The translations under genes were made by a program, and so were the position numbers. From the NCBI GenBank assembly GCA_050015895.1, contig JBEKAN010000164.1:1-9316 (forward strand): a stretch of DNA of 9,316 nt. The letters run 5' to 3'. The notes below the pieces were generated by a model. That model had not been told where the DNA came from. It searched no databases and saw nothing but the letters and a program-made list of their open reading frames with translations. The stretch is from JBEKOF01 sp050015895. Its GTDB lineage: Bacteria > Verrucomicrobiota > Verrucomicrobiia > Limisphaerales > Palsa-1400. Positions 1 through 6,479 of the stretch are shown here, one piece after another; within the stretch, counting starts at the first letter, position 1, and every line of letters starts with the position of its first letter.

Positions 1-2
1 AG

Positions 3-821
3 CCCACCAACAATTCCCCCGCGACCAATACGGCGGCGGGCAGCAATTCCGCGGTGACGACCTCCTCCCCGCCGGAGGAGCACGGAGCGGCCCCGGAGAC
101 CGGGCGGGGCAAAATGCTGGTTGACCTGGCGGCGTTTGTTCTGGCGGCCGCCGGCCTGGGGTTGTTGATCGCGTATGACTTGACGCACTTCATGGGGTCG
201 CGCGCGGTTGACCTTCTGTTCAGCGACAAAGGCGAATTGATGCGCGATCCCGAATACGAGCGGGCGGAGGCCGTCTGGGCCGACGGGCGGGCGCTGGAAG
301 CGGTGGAAATGATGCGCGAATATCTCAAAAAACATCCCCACGAGCAGTATGTCGCCCTGCGCATCGCCGAGATTTACGAGAAGGACCTGGGCAACCACGT
401 CGCCGCCTCGATGGAATACGAGGAAATCCTCAAGAAAAGGCTGCCCGCCGAACGGTGGGGATGGGCCGCCATTCATCTTTGCAACATCTACGCCAAAATG
501 GGCCAGCAGGAGAAAGTCGGGGCGCTGCTGGAAAAAATCGCGCGCGATTACCCGAAAACCAGCGCGGCCAGAAAAGCCCGCCGCACCCTCGGCCTGCCCG
601 AACCGGAGGAAGAGGCCGCCCCCGTCGAAGAACCGGCGGAAACGACCAGCGAACAAAACCCCGAACAAGCCGCTGTTTTCGATCTCGACGAGGCCATCGC
701 CTCCTCGGAGGAACAAGCCGCGCCCCCACCGCCGGAGGCCGGTCCCGACGCGCCGCCTGAGGCGCCCCCCGACGCTCCCCCCAAGCCCAGCCTGCCGCCC
801 GGCTTCCGGCCCAAGAAGTGA
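3..821 (+). CDS. Membrane-anchored TPR protein (5' end outside the window)
   Basis: The frame is open to the left edge. The visible part upstream of the GTG at 54 encodes a low-complexity Thr/Asn/Ser/Ala linker, so the true start is probably off-window, and the GTG at 54 is only the first possible start seen. Counting from that GTG: a polar Pro/Glu segment (1-20), one hydrophobic helix (about 21-42), then helical repeats at about 67-98, 99-133 and 134-168 with TPR-like spacing (for example 'LEAVEMMREYLKKHP' and 'VAASMEYEEILKK'), and a long Glu/Pro/Ala-rich tail (about 180-255) ending in a 'PPDAPPKPSLPPGF' type stretch. TPRs are protein-protein interaction scaffolds; the partner cannot be told. 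One TM segment followed by TPRs suggests membrane anchoring with the repeats on one side; topology is not resolved. The TGA at 819-821 ends the gene just before the remains of another gene. No specific family was recognised. Confidence 0.8.
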   Translation, partial: PTNNSPATNTAAGSNSAVTTSSPPEEHGAAPETGRGKMLVDLAAFVLAAAGLGLLIAYDLTHFMGSRAVDLLFSDKGELMRDPEYERAEAVWADGRALEAVEMMREYLKKHPHEQYVALRIAEIYEKDLGNHVAASMEYEEILKKRLPAERWGWAAIHLCNIYAKMGQQEKVGALLEKIARDYPKTSAARKARRTLGLPEPEEEAAPVEEPAETTSEQNPEQAAVFDLDEAIASSEEQAAPPPPEAGPDAPPEAPPDAPPKPSLPPGFRPKK

Positions 822-822
822 T

Positions 823-1389
823 GTGCGATCAATCGAGGCCGGCCTCGCCGTGACCCACACCAACCTCCAGGTGTTCTTGCGGATGAAATCCTCCCTGCCG
901 GAGGTCAAAATCGCCGACCTGAAAGTTTATATTGACAGCAAGGACGGCCCCATTCCGGTCGGCCTCGGCACCAACGGCATTTTTTCCGTCCCGATGCGCG
1001 ACAATCTCCTGGCGGAGAACCCGCCGATTCTGGACAACCAACCCAAGGGGACGATGGAATTCGCCTAGTATGTCGGCTTATTGGTCAGCGAGACCACCAG
1101 CAACGGCATCCGCGACAGCGCACTGATGCGCCCGCTCAAGGACATGGAGGCCATCCGCGCGCAGATGGTCCCCGGAATTTCCTCCATGACCATCCACGGT
1201 TTGAAGCTTGTTTGGGCCAAGGACAAGGATGCCACGATCGTCATTCACGCCAAAACCGGCGACATGACATTCAAGACAGATTCGGCGCATGAGTAGGTCA
1301 TCCGCTGGCAGCGGTCCCTGCTGGAAGAGGGCCCCCCATGTCCCTCTCCAGGCCCCCCCGACAAAGTGGACGTGGCCAACGAGGACTGA
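823..1389 (+). pseudogene. Decayed gene of unknown function, one frame interrupted by two TAG codons
   Basis: One reading frame runs from about 823 to a TGA at 1387-1389 with protein-like composition throughout, interrupted by TAG at 1066-1068 and TAG at 1294-1296. Segment 1 (823-1065) contains 'IADLKVYIDSKDGPIPVGLG' and 'NPPILDNQPKGTMEF'; segment 2 (1069-1293) contains 'YVGLLVSETTSNGIRD', 'MRPLKDMEAIRAQM' and 'LVWAKDKDATIVIHAKTGD'; segment 3 (1297-1386) contains 'VIRWQRSLLEEG' and ends 'PDKVDVANED'. The pieces read on smoothly across each TAG, so both look like point nonsense mutations, not frameshifts. There is no signal peptide or clear start: a GTG at 823 lies 2 nt after the previous stop, so the 5' part may be missing too. 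The alternating beta pattern of the first half resembles small secreted proteins of unknown function, but I do not recognise a named family. Amber readthrough is the alternative to decay. Confidence 0.6.
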
Positions 1390-1497
1390 CTCCCGCCCGG
1401 GTCATGCCACGTGAGATCATTGCTGAATTGTCAGGGCCTCAATTTGAAGTTCTGGCAGATTTCGCCGAGTCGTAATATTTCGTAATCTTTAGAAAAT

Positions 1498-2298
1498 CTA
1501 CGGTTTAGGACCTACAATGATTTGGATTCCATTTTCGGCGGTGGCGTCAACAAACCCCTTTATATCAATGCCGATTGCCTTTAGATCCCACTCCACCTCC
1601 CCTGCGAAAACCGGCGGGTTATTTGTGTCTTTAATACCAAAAAAAACGCCATTTGCCATAGCATTTAATGTCGATCCAAATCTCGTCTCATATCCCGCCT
1701 CAGTTATCATTTGCTGGATTTGCCGTGCATACGCATCTGCTTCTGCACCACCCTCCAAAGACACCTCCACATCGATCTTTCCCTTTGGGATTTTCGCCAT
1801 CAAGTTTATGAACTTTTTGCGCTGCTCATCAGTGATTATTCTTGGGTGCATTTTTGCATCAAGCTCTCCCACCTTAGCGTTTGCGCGGGACAAGTTCTCC
1901 GCTTGATTGGCAGCATCTCCGGCAGCAGCTTCGGCTCGCCGTGCGGCCCGTTCGGCGATGGCCTGGGCGTTCGTGGCCTCATTGTATTTAGCTCGAATTG
2001 CGGACACTTGGTTCGAAACGTAAAGTAAAGCCGATTCTGACGTCTTTGATTGCAGAGATGTCAAACGGTGGTTGAAGTTGGAATCAGCTACCCAAAAAAC
2101 GCCTGCAAAAAAGGAGAGCAAAATTGTGTATAATGACAATCGTCTCTCGTGTGCCTTTTTGGGTTTTTTTATCCAAATGATGAAAAGAATCACGGCTGAA
2201 ATCGTGTCAAGAATTCCAGCGTAATCCAAAAAAATGACAAGTTTATTAACGAATGGTTCCGAATGCCACAACGCACTTAAAAAATGAGCGAATATCAT
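1498..2298 (-). CDS. Two-TM coiled-coil protein with C-terminal '...VGPKP' domain, function unknown
   Basis: 266 aa. N-terminal TM helices at about 20-43 ('AVILFIIWI') and 57-71 ('LLSFFAGVFWVA'), the first followed by a basic stretch (KKPKKAHERR). Then a long Ala/Glu/Arg-rich coiled coil at about 84-148 ('AIAERAARRAEAAAGDAA'). The C-terminal alpha/beta domain (about 150-266) starts 'RIITDEQRKKF', includes 'KIDVEVSLEGGAEADAYARQ' and 'GVFFGIKDTNNPPVFAGEVE', and ends 'IIVGPKP'. From memory, the same kind of C-terminal domain (an 'R.LT.EQ' opening and a 'GPKP' end) occurs behind a TM and coiled coil in many unstudied bacterial proteins; no function is known to me. G+C is about 46% over 1501-2280 (hand count) against 60% or more in neighbours, and it is transcribed alone, consistent with horizontal acquisition. 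The ATG at 2298 is preceded by a weak GGAAA ribosome site. The stop is TAG. Confidence 0.8.
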   Translation of the reverse strand: MIFAHFLSALWHSEPFVNKLVIFLDYAGILDTISAVILFIIWIKKPKKAHERRLSLYTILLSFFAGVFWVADSNFNHRLTSLQSKTSESALLYVSNQVSAIRAKYNEATNAQAIAERAARRAEAAAGDAANQAENLSRANAKVGELDAKMHPRIITDEQRKKFINLMAKIPKGKIDVEVSLEGGAEADAYARQIQQMITEAGYETRFGSTLNAMANGVFFGIKDTNNPPVFAGEVEWDLKAIGIDIKGFVDATAENGIQIIVGPKP

Positions 2299-2312
2299 AA
2301 TATTTCCACGTG

Positions 2313-2585
2313 TTAACTCTTTTTGTACAGATCAACTTCTTTTTTGAGATGGGCTGACGCGTAGCCGGCGCGTTGGTCCCCGCGTGCGATTGGAGGACGG
2401 CGTCCAAGGCCCTTGCGCGCCTCGGCGTTGGCGGGATCCAAACTCAGCGCCTTCTGGAAACACGCCTGGGCCGCAGCCAAATTCCCCATCCTGCCCTGCG
2501 CGAAACCCAGCGACAGATAAATCGCCGGATCGTCGGATTTCAGCCCTCTGACCATTTTGCACGACTTAATTGTCCGCCATCGCAT
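2313..2585 (-). pseudogene. TPR protein remnant downstream of trpS
   Basis: A 90-codon frame holding about one good tetratricopeptide repeat: 'DPAIYLSLGFAQGRMGNLAA' followed by 'AQACFQKALSLDPANAEA', the canonical TPR helix pair with the final Asp-Pro. After 'RKGLG' the sequence stops looking like a TPR (Arg/Pro/Gly-rich 'RRPPIARGDQRAGY') and ends 'HLKKEVDLYKKS' in AT-rich DNA. The N-terminal residues before the repeat show no signal peptide or domain. The ATG at 2585 lies 15 nt beyond the trpS stop, with only a weak 'ACAGG' ribosome site. A single isolated TPR with ragged ends is best read as what is left of a larger TPR gene, cut at the border of the AT-rich island. It could still be translated as a small protein coupled to trpS. 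Confidence 0.5.
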
Positions 2586-2600
2586 TGTTGCCTGTGACTG

Positions 2601-3566
2601 TCAATCCAGGCCGCAGGCTCCGCGGACGCGGGCCAGGACTTTTTTGCCGACGCTGCCCGCCTTGACGGCGCTGTCGCGCAGCACCTTTTCGACGTAGTCC
2701 AAGTTCGCGGCAAGCTCCGTCCGCCTGGCGCGCGCCGTCGCGAAATAGTTCCAGTAATGCTCAAACAGCGCCTTCTTCAAATCGCCGTAACCCAGGCCGC
2801 CGGCCCGCAGGCGGTCCTCAAGCTCGGCCGACACCGCGGGCGGCGCCACCAGTTGGAGCAGTTGAATGGCCAGGTTCTTGTCGGCGTCCGGCTTGGGTTC
2901 CTGGGGCGAGCGACTGTCCATCACCAGACTCATGATTTTTTTGCGCTGGGTTTTCTCGTCGCCAAAAATCTCGATGGTGTTGCCGTAGCTCTTGCTCATT
3001 TTCTGCCCGTCGCAGCCCGGCACGGCGGCCGTCGCGTCGCGGATGCGCGGTTCGGGCACCACGAAAGTCGGGCCATAGGCCTCGTTGAATTTGATGGCGA
3101 TGTCGCGCGTGACTTCGACGTGCTGCTTCTGGTCGCGGCCCACGGGCACGAGATTGGAGTCATAAATCAAAATGTCCGCCGCCATCAAAACCGGGTAGGC
3201 GAACAGACCGTGATTGGGGGAAAGACCGCGCGCCAGTTTGTCCTTGTAACTGTGGCATCGCTCCAGCAGTCCCATGGGGGTGACGGTGGTCAGAATCCAG
3301 CACAGTTCGGTGACTTCCGGGACATCGGACTGGCGGAACAACAGCGCCTTGGCCGGGTCCAGCCCGCAGGCCAGGAAATCCAGGGCCACCTCCAGCGTGT
3401 TGCGCCGGCGTTCGGCGGGATCGAACAGGGTGGTCATGGAATGGTAGTTGGCAATGAAGTAAAAGGCCTCCCCCTGCTCCTGCAACTCAATGGCGGGCTT
3501 CATCATCCCGAAATAATTCCCCAGGTGCAGGGCGCCCGAGGGCTGGATGCCGGATAAGATTCGCAT
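2601..3566 (-). CDS. trpS: Tryptophanyl-tRNA synthetase
   Basis: Cytoplasmic class I aminoacyl-tRNA synthetase that attaches tryptophan to tRNA-Trp using ATP. 321 aa, close to the usual 325-340. The N-terminus 'MRILSGIQPSGALHLGNYFG' carries the HIGH-type signature as HLGN (residues 14-17). The tryptophan-pocket segment 'AADILIYDSNLVPVGRDQKQ' (129-148) has the Asp of the AADIL motif that recognises the indole nitrogen in this family. The second ATP signature is KMSKS at 189-193. The C-terminal helical part (about 220-321) includes 'DLKKALFEHYWNYF'. The start at 3566 is chosen because the family begins with M-x-I-L-S-G-I-Q-P-S-G; an upstream extension would overlap the DoxX gene and has no synthetase character. 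No strong Shine-Dalgarno is visible. It follows the DoxX gene by 38 nt, so it is probably the distal housekeeping member of the operon. No T-box or leader was seen. Confidence 0.97.
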   Translation of the reverse strand: MRILSGIQPSGALHLGNYFGMMKPAIELQEQGEAFYFIANYHSMTTLFDPAERRRNTLEVALDFLACGLDPAKALLFRQSDVPEVTELCWILTTVTPMGLLERCHSYKDKLARGLSPNHGLFAYPVLMAADILIYDSNLVPVGRDQKQHVEVTRDIAIKFNEAYGPTFVVPEPRIRDATAAVPGCDGQKMSKSYGNTIEIFGDEKTQRKKIMSLVMDSRSPQEPKPDADKNLAIQLLQLVAPPAVSAELEDRLRAGGLGYGDLKKALFEHYWNYFATARARRTELAANLDYVEKVLRDSAVKAGSVGKKVLARVRGACGLD

Positions 3567-3604
3567 GGGGATGATTAAACGGATTGCGCGGCCCGACCGC
3601 AAGT

Positions 3605-4132
3605 TCAAGCTTGGGCTTCCGGGGTCCGCGCCGGACGGCGGCCGGGCCAGCCATAGAGCGCGCACAAAGCGCGACCGCGCCCCGCCAGCAGCCCGACGGC
3701 CAGCAGAAACATGCCCGCGTTCTCCCGCAGCTTGGCACAGATGAATTCCGGCCCGCCGCCGCATCCGCAATCAAATTTCACGGCGCAAAACGGGATGGCC
3801 CGCTCCGCTTGAATTCCCAGGGCCCGATGCAGCACGACCGCCGTGAAGACGGCCAGCAACCCGGCCAGGAGCAGCGCCGTCCCGCGCACGGCGACACCCG
3901 CCAGCAGCAGCAGGCCGCAAAAAACCTCGAACCACGGCAGCGCGATCGTGATGGCGTTCAATGCCAGCGAACTGTGGACCATTTGATATTGCTCCAGCAA
4001 TTTGAGGAAATCCGCCGGATGGAGCGCCTTTTGCAGGCCCATCTGGATGAAAAGCCCGCCGAGCAGCCAGCGCCCCAGCACGCTGGCTGTGTCCATCGCG
4101 GTCAGGACCGCGGGCGCAAGGGGACGTCTCAT
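3605..4132 (-). CDS. DoxX/MauE-like membrane protein with CxC motif
   Basis: 175 aa, four predicted TM helices at about 17-33, 58-79, 83-105 and 136-152, with the DoxX-like opening 'LGRWLLGGLFIQMGLQKALH' where a small-residue helix leads to a Lys and an amphipathic 'PADFLKLLEQYQ' stretch. Between TM3 and TM4 is a cysteine cluster, 'FCAVKFDCGCGGGPEFICAK' (Cys116, 122, 124, 132), containing CxC. DoxX and MauE relatives are linked to thiosulfate:quinone oxidoreductase subunits, cysteine/redox homeostasis and periplasmic disulfide formation; which applies here is not known. The ATG at 4132 overlaps the rhodanese stop as ATGA and is preceded by a strong GAGGGGG ribosome site, so the two are translationally coupled. 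A later in-frame Met (residue 13) is possible but lacks that site. The tail is Arg/Pro-rich. Confidence 0.85.
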   Translation of the reverse strand: MRRPLAPAVLTAMDTASVLGRWLLGGLFIQMGLQKALHPADFLKLLEQYQMVHSSLALNAITIALPWFEVFCGLLLLAGVAVRGTALLLAGLLAVFTAVVLHRALGIQAERAIPFCAVKFDCGCGGGPEFICAKLRENAGMFLLAVGLLAGRGRALCALYGWPGRRPARTPEAQA

Positions 4133-4752
4133 TTGCCCCCCTCGTGGATGTCGCCGCTGTTGCGCGCGCCGATTTCAACCGCCAGGCCGTTGGTCTCCCA
4201 TTCGGTCATCCCGCCGCCATAGACGAGGAGTTTGTCGCCGGGGATGCCGGCGGCGTCGCGCAGATAGACGGCGTCGGCCTGGCTGTCCTCGCAATCGCCC
4301 CCGGTGCAGTAAACCACAATTTGATCGGCGATTTCGCACGGGGGAAGCGCCGTCGGAAGATACTTCTCGGGGTAATAGGGGTCGAACTCACAGGCGCCCG
4401 GGATGTGGCCCTTCTGGTAGTCATCCTCGCCCCGGGCGTCAATAAACAATATGGCGTTTTGCTCCCGGCGCGGATCGTGAAAAAGCTGTTCCACTTCGGG
4501 GCGTTTGATCAGGTGAAGCCCCTGCGCCTTGAGGCGGTCCTCCAGAGATTGGCCCGAAGTCTGGGAGGCCGGGGTTGTGGAATAATTCCGCGTCAGTTTG
4601 AGGCCGCGCGGGGAAATCTGGTTGGCCAAAAACGCGAAACCCACCCCGGCCGCGGCCACCAACAGCGCCTCCATCAGGAGCTTTCCCAGCCCGCCTCCGC
4701 CGCCTCGCCCCGCGGGTTGCGCCGGATGATCCATCATGCTCATTGGGCCCAT
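4129..4752 (-). CDS. Membrane-anchored single-domain rhodanese
   Basis: 207 aa. A short Gly-rich N-terminus is followed by one TM helix (about 24-44, 'LMEALLVAAAGVGFAFLA') and then a rhodanese domain (about 72-192), so the domain is probably tethered on the periplasmic face. Rhodanese landmarks: 'ILFIDARGEDDYQKGHIPGA' (101-120), the persulfide-bearing loop 'VVYCTGGDCEDS' with catalytic Cys149 and a second Cys154, and the C-terminal 'VYGGGMTEWETNGL'. Cys121, next to the HIPGA motif, is an extra cysteine. Rhodaneses carry sulfane sulfur on the loop cysteine to thiol acceptors; the acceptor is unknown. The start at 4752 is favoured by an AGAGAGG site 4 nt upstream; Met codons at residues 4, 6 and 7 are possible. 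It lies 25 nt after the DUF1573 gene and overlaps the DoxX gene by 4 bp. Confidence 0.9.
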   Translation of the reverse strand: MGPMSMMDHPAQPAGRGGGGGLGKLLMEALLVAAAGVGFAFLANQISPRGLKLTRNYSTTPASQTSGQSLEDRLKAQGLHLIKRPEVEQLFHDPRREQNAILFIDARGEDDYQKGHIPGACEFDPYYPEKYLPTALPPCEIADQIVVYCTGGDCEDSQADAVYLRDAAGIPGDKLLVYGGGMTEWETNGLAVEIGARNSGDIHEGGK

Positions 4753-4777
4753 GCCGCCTCTCTGGCGTCGCGCCGCG

Positions 4778-6409
4778 TCAGGGCGTGGGCGTTGGGGGCA
4801 TCGGTGGGACTATGCTCCCCTGCGGGGTTCGGGTCGCCGAGAGGGGGGTGCTCACCGGCAGGGGTTTGGGCGTCGGCGGATTTAGAATCGTCGGCGCGGC
4901 TCGGGTCGCCGTCGGAGCCGGGGTCGGCTGCGCAACCGGGGCGGCCGCGGGGGAGGTGGGAATCAGCGGCCTGCGCGCCGGCTGCATCGGGAAAACCGGG
5001 ACCGTGATCGTCCGACTCCGCGGATTATCCGTATTGACACTGACGATCACACTCTCGCCGGGCTTGATTTCAAATCCCCGCGGGAAATTGACCAGCAGGG
5101 AGTAGGCGCGATCGGGCGTCAGCACCTTGAGCGCGGTTTCCGCCGCAACTCGCCGCGACAATTCCAGCGGGTAGGCGTCCTCCAGGAGCGAGCGGTTGAG
5201 GGGGGCCAGGCTGGGGCCGGTCGAGTTTTGATTGACAAGCGCCGCCGTTTCCGGCCGCAGCGGGACCTCTTTGAACCGCTCCGCGTCGTAAAGGGAGGGG
5301 GAGGCGGCCGCCTTGTTCAGAGCTTGAAGCACCACACCCCGCGCCTCGTTTGAATTTGGCGCCGACGCCAGATAGTTGAGCAGCAGGGATTGATCCGGGT
5401 TTGACAAATTGTGCCACAGAAACGCCGACACCGGGTCGGCCTCCCGCCTCACCCGGTCTATGACTCCCGGCAAATCCCGGATGTCCTCCGCCGCAAAGAC
5501 CGGGGAACCTCCGGAGACGGTCACTCTGGGATCGGACAAAGTCAGGGCGTTGCTCGTGTTGCCGCGGATGGTGATCCAGTTGGAAAACCCGTTGGTCAGG
5601 GGACCGGTCGCCAGTTGAATTTGCCCCGGCAGAACCTCGATCTCCGGCTGCACATTGGCCATGGCATTGATGGTCAGCACGGGCATGTTGGTGGAGGAGG
5701 TGTTCAAGGTGATCGCGCTCTGGAGAAACGTCGTTCCCCGGGCGTTTGGGCTGCGCGGAGGAGGCTTGACAGTGATGCTCAACTCGAACTCCTGGCCGGG
5801 GGTGTTGGTCGTCAGATCGGCGGTGAACTCCGCCTTGCTGCTTTGCGGGGCCGATAGTGTCAGCGGCTCGTCCGTTCGGTTGAAGATTTTCAGGACTTGC
5901 GGCGCGACCGACTCGACATCCGGTTTGACGCTAAAAAAGGCGGTCTGGTTGGGAGTCACTTCGATCGGCAGCCACACCAAGCCGTGGATGTGCAAGGTCA
6001 CATTGGGGCGCGTTTTATCGTTGGAAGTCACCATCACCGTCTTGTCTATCTGCCCCCGTGTGCCGGGGGTGGTGTGGATCGCAATTGGGATGATCCCCGT
6101 TTGGTTTGGCGCGATATGCGGCGTCCAGGATCCTCCCACCACCGTGCAACTGCAACTGGGTTTGACCGCGCTGATGTCCAGCGTCGCGCAACCGCCGTTG
6201 GTCACCACGTTGGTGTAGTAGATGGTCTCCCCGGCGAGAATCTTGCCGAAGTCGTAGCTCTCCGAGCTGAACTGGATCACCGGGCTGGCATCGCTGGCGG
6301 AACCGGCCCCGTTGGAATTGGTCGCGCCGGCCAGGACCTGGGCGGACAACGCGGCTGGCATTGCCGCGCCTCCAGCCACGATCAAGACGGAACGAAACAG
6401 CGATTTCAT
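4778..6409 (-). CDS. Secreted DUF1573 protein with internal helical insertion and Pro-rich tail
   Basis: 543 aa from the ATG at 6409, chosen because it gives a clean signal peptide (Lys then 'SVLIVAGGAAMPAALSAQ', cleavage near residue 24); an upstream in-frame ATG at 6463 would bury it. Residues about 44-145 form a DUF1573 Ig-like domain: 'YDFGKILAGETIYYTN', the hallmark 'KPSCSCT' (Cys86, Cys88) and 'KTVMVTSNDKTRP'. Two more beta-sandwich regions follow (about 146-255 and 256-474). The third is split: strands up to 'ALTLSDPRVTVSGG' resume at 'LKVLTPDRAYSLLVNFPRGF', with about 116 mainly helical residues between (about 305-424). Residues about 474-543 are a Pro/Thr/Ala linker-like tail. DUF1573 proteins are exported and unassigned in function; the Ig-like fold suggests binding. 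It is first of the tight series with rhodanese, DoxX and trpS. No strong ribosome site is visible. Confidence 0.88.
   Translation of the reverse strand: MKSLFRSVLIVAGGAAMPAALSAQVLAGATNSNGAGSASDASPVIQFSSESYDFGKILAGETIYYTNVVTNGGCATLDISAVKPSCSCTVVGGSWTPHIAPNQTGIIPIAIHTTPGTRGQIDKTVMVTSNDKTRPNVTLHIHGLVWLPIEVTPNQTAFFSVKPDVESVAPQVLKIFNRTDEPLTLSAPQSSKAEFTADLTTNTPGQEFELSITVKPPPRSPNARGTTFLQSAITLNTSSTNMPVLTINAMANVQPEIEVLPGQIQLATGPLTNGFSNWITIRGNTSNALTLSDPRVTVSGGSPVFAAEDIRDLPGVIDRVRREADPVSAFLWHNLSNPDQSLLLNYLASAPNSNEARGVVLQALNKAAASPSLYDAERFKEVPLRPETAALVNQNSTGPSLAPLNRSLLEDAYPLELSRRVAAETALKVLTPDRAYSLLVNFPRGFEIKPGESVIVSVNTDNPRSRTITVPVFPMQPARRPLIPTSPAAAPVAQPTPAPTATRAAPTILNPPTPKPLPVSTPLSATRTPQGSIVPPMPPTPTP
5139..5148. 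repeat. Direct repeat copy 1 flanking the helical module
   Basis: TCCGCCGCAA, identical to 5487-5496. It encodes the V-A-A-E joint where the beta-sandwich sequence resumes on the minus strand. It could be a target-site duplication or a chance match favoured by GCG-Ala codons. Confidence 0.6.
5149..5496 (-). mobile_element. Putative in-frame insertion of a 348-bp helical module
   Basis: The segment encodes 116 residues inside the third beta-sandwich of the DUF1573 protein. It is predicted mainly helical: 'DLPGVIDRVRREADPVSAFL', 'EARGVVLQALNKAAASPSLY', 'RFKEVPLRPETAALV' and 'LNRSLLEDAYPLELSRR'. The 10-mer TCCGCCGCAA (plus-strand reading) occurs at both ends, at 5139-5148 and 5487-5496, exactly 348 bp apart, so removing one copy plus the module restores an uninterrupted frame and a normal strand-to-strand joint. 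No terminal inverted repeats or transposase were seen, so if mobile it would be non-autonomous. I have an unverified recollection of the 'LLLEDAYPLE' type module in other verrucomicrobial proteins. Confidence 0.4.
5487..5496. repeat. Direct repeat copy 2 flanking the helical module
   Basis: TCCGCCGCAA, identical to 5139-5148. It encodes the F-A-A-E joint where the beta-sandwich sequence is interrupted on the minus strand. Confidence 0.6.
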
Positions 6410-6431
6410 ATTGTGCCGTTCAATATACCCT

Positions 6432-6445
6432 CTTTTCCCGAAAAG
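6432..6445. promoter_or_regulatory. Short palindrome in the leader of the DUF1573 gene
   Basis: CTTTTC-CC-GAAAAG, six-base arms around two bases, 23 bp upstream of the ATG at 6409 and inside the only AT-rich stretch of this 106-bp gap. It could be a small operator or an mRNA hairpin. It is too short to be sure it is not chance. Confidence 0.25.
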
Positions 6446-6448
6446 GAA

Positions 6449-6479
6449 AATATGAAATGCCAAAATGTCACACCGTCAA
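6449..6479 (-). promoter_or_regulatory. Possible sigma-70-type promoter for the DUF1573 operon
   Basis: Read on the minus strand, TTGACG (6479-6474) matches the -35 consensus at 5 of 6 positions and CATATT (6454-6449) matches the -10 at 4 of 6, with a longish 19-bp spacer. It lies in the gap between the stop of the Cys-rich protein (6516) and the DUF1573 start. No clear rho-independent terminator precedes it; only a 5-bp GGCCA/TGGCC inverted repeat without a T-tract is seen at about 6487-6498. Confidence 0.3.

Noticed and set aside
349..822. Frame +1 reading through the TPR gene into the decayed gene
   Set aside because: This part is Arg/Pro/Ser-rich shadow sequence of the TPR frame; only the part after about 823 looks like real protein.
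1387..1405. Small inverted repeat (CCCG/CGGG) after the decayed gene
   Set aside because: The stem is only 4-6 pairs with a bulge and there is no T-tract, so it does not qualify as a terminator.
1470..1486. Repeated TCGTAAT (1470-1476 and 1480-1486) at the left border of the AT-rich island
   Set aside because: It is too short to call an attachment or target site, and there is no matching copy at the right border that I could see.
2757..3557. Open frame of 266 codons on the plus strand opposite trpS
   Set aside because: It is antisense to an unmistakable tryptophanyl-tRNA synthetase and its composition shows no protein family features.
3567..3770. 68-codon upstream extension of trpS
   Set aside because: The synthetase family begins at the MRILSGIQPSG motif; the extension is Arg-rich, overlaps the DoxX gene and has no ribosome site of note.
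6410..6463. Earlier start (ATG at 6463) for the DUF1573 protein
   Set aside because: It would place 18 residues before the signal peptide and overlap the proposed promoter; the ATG at 6409 gives a normal signal sequence.
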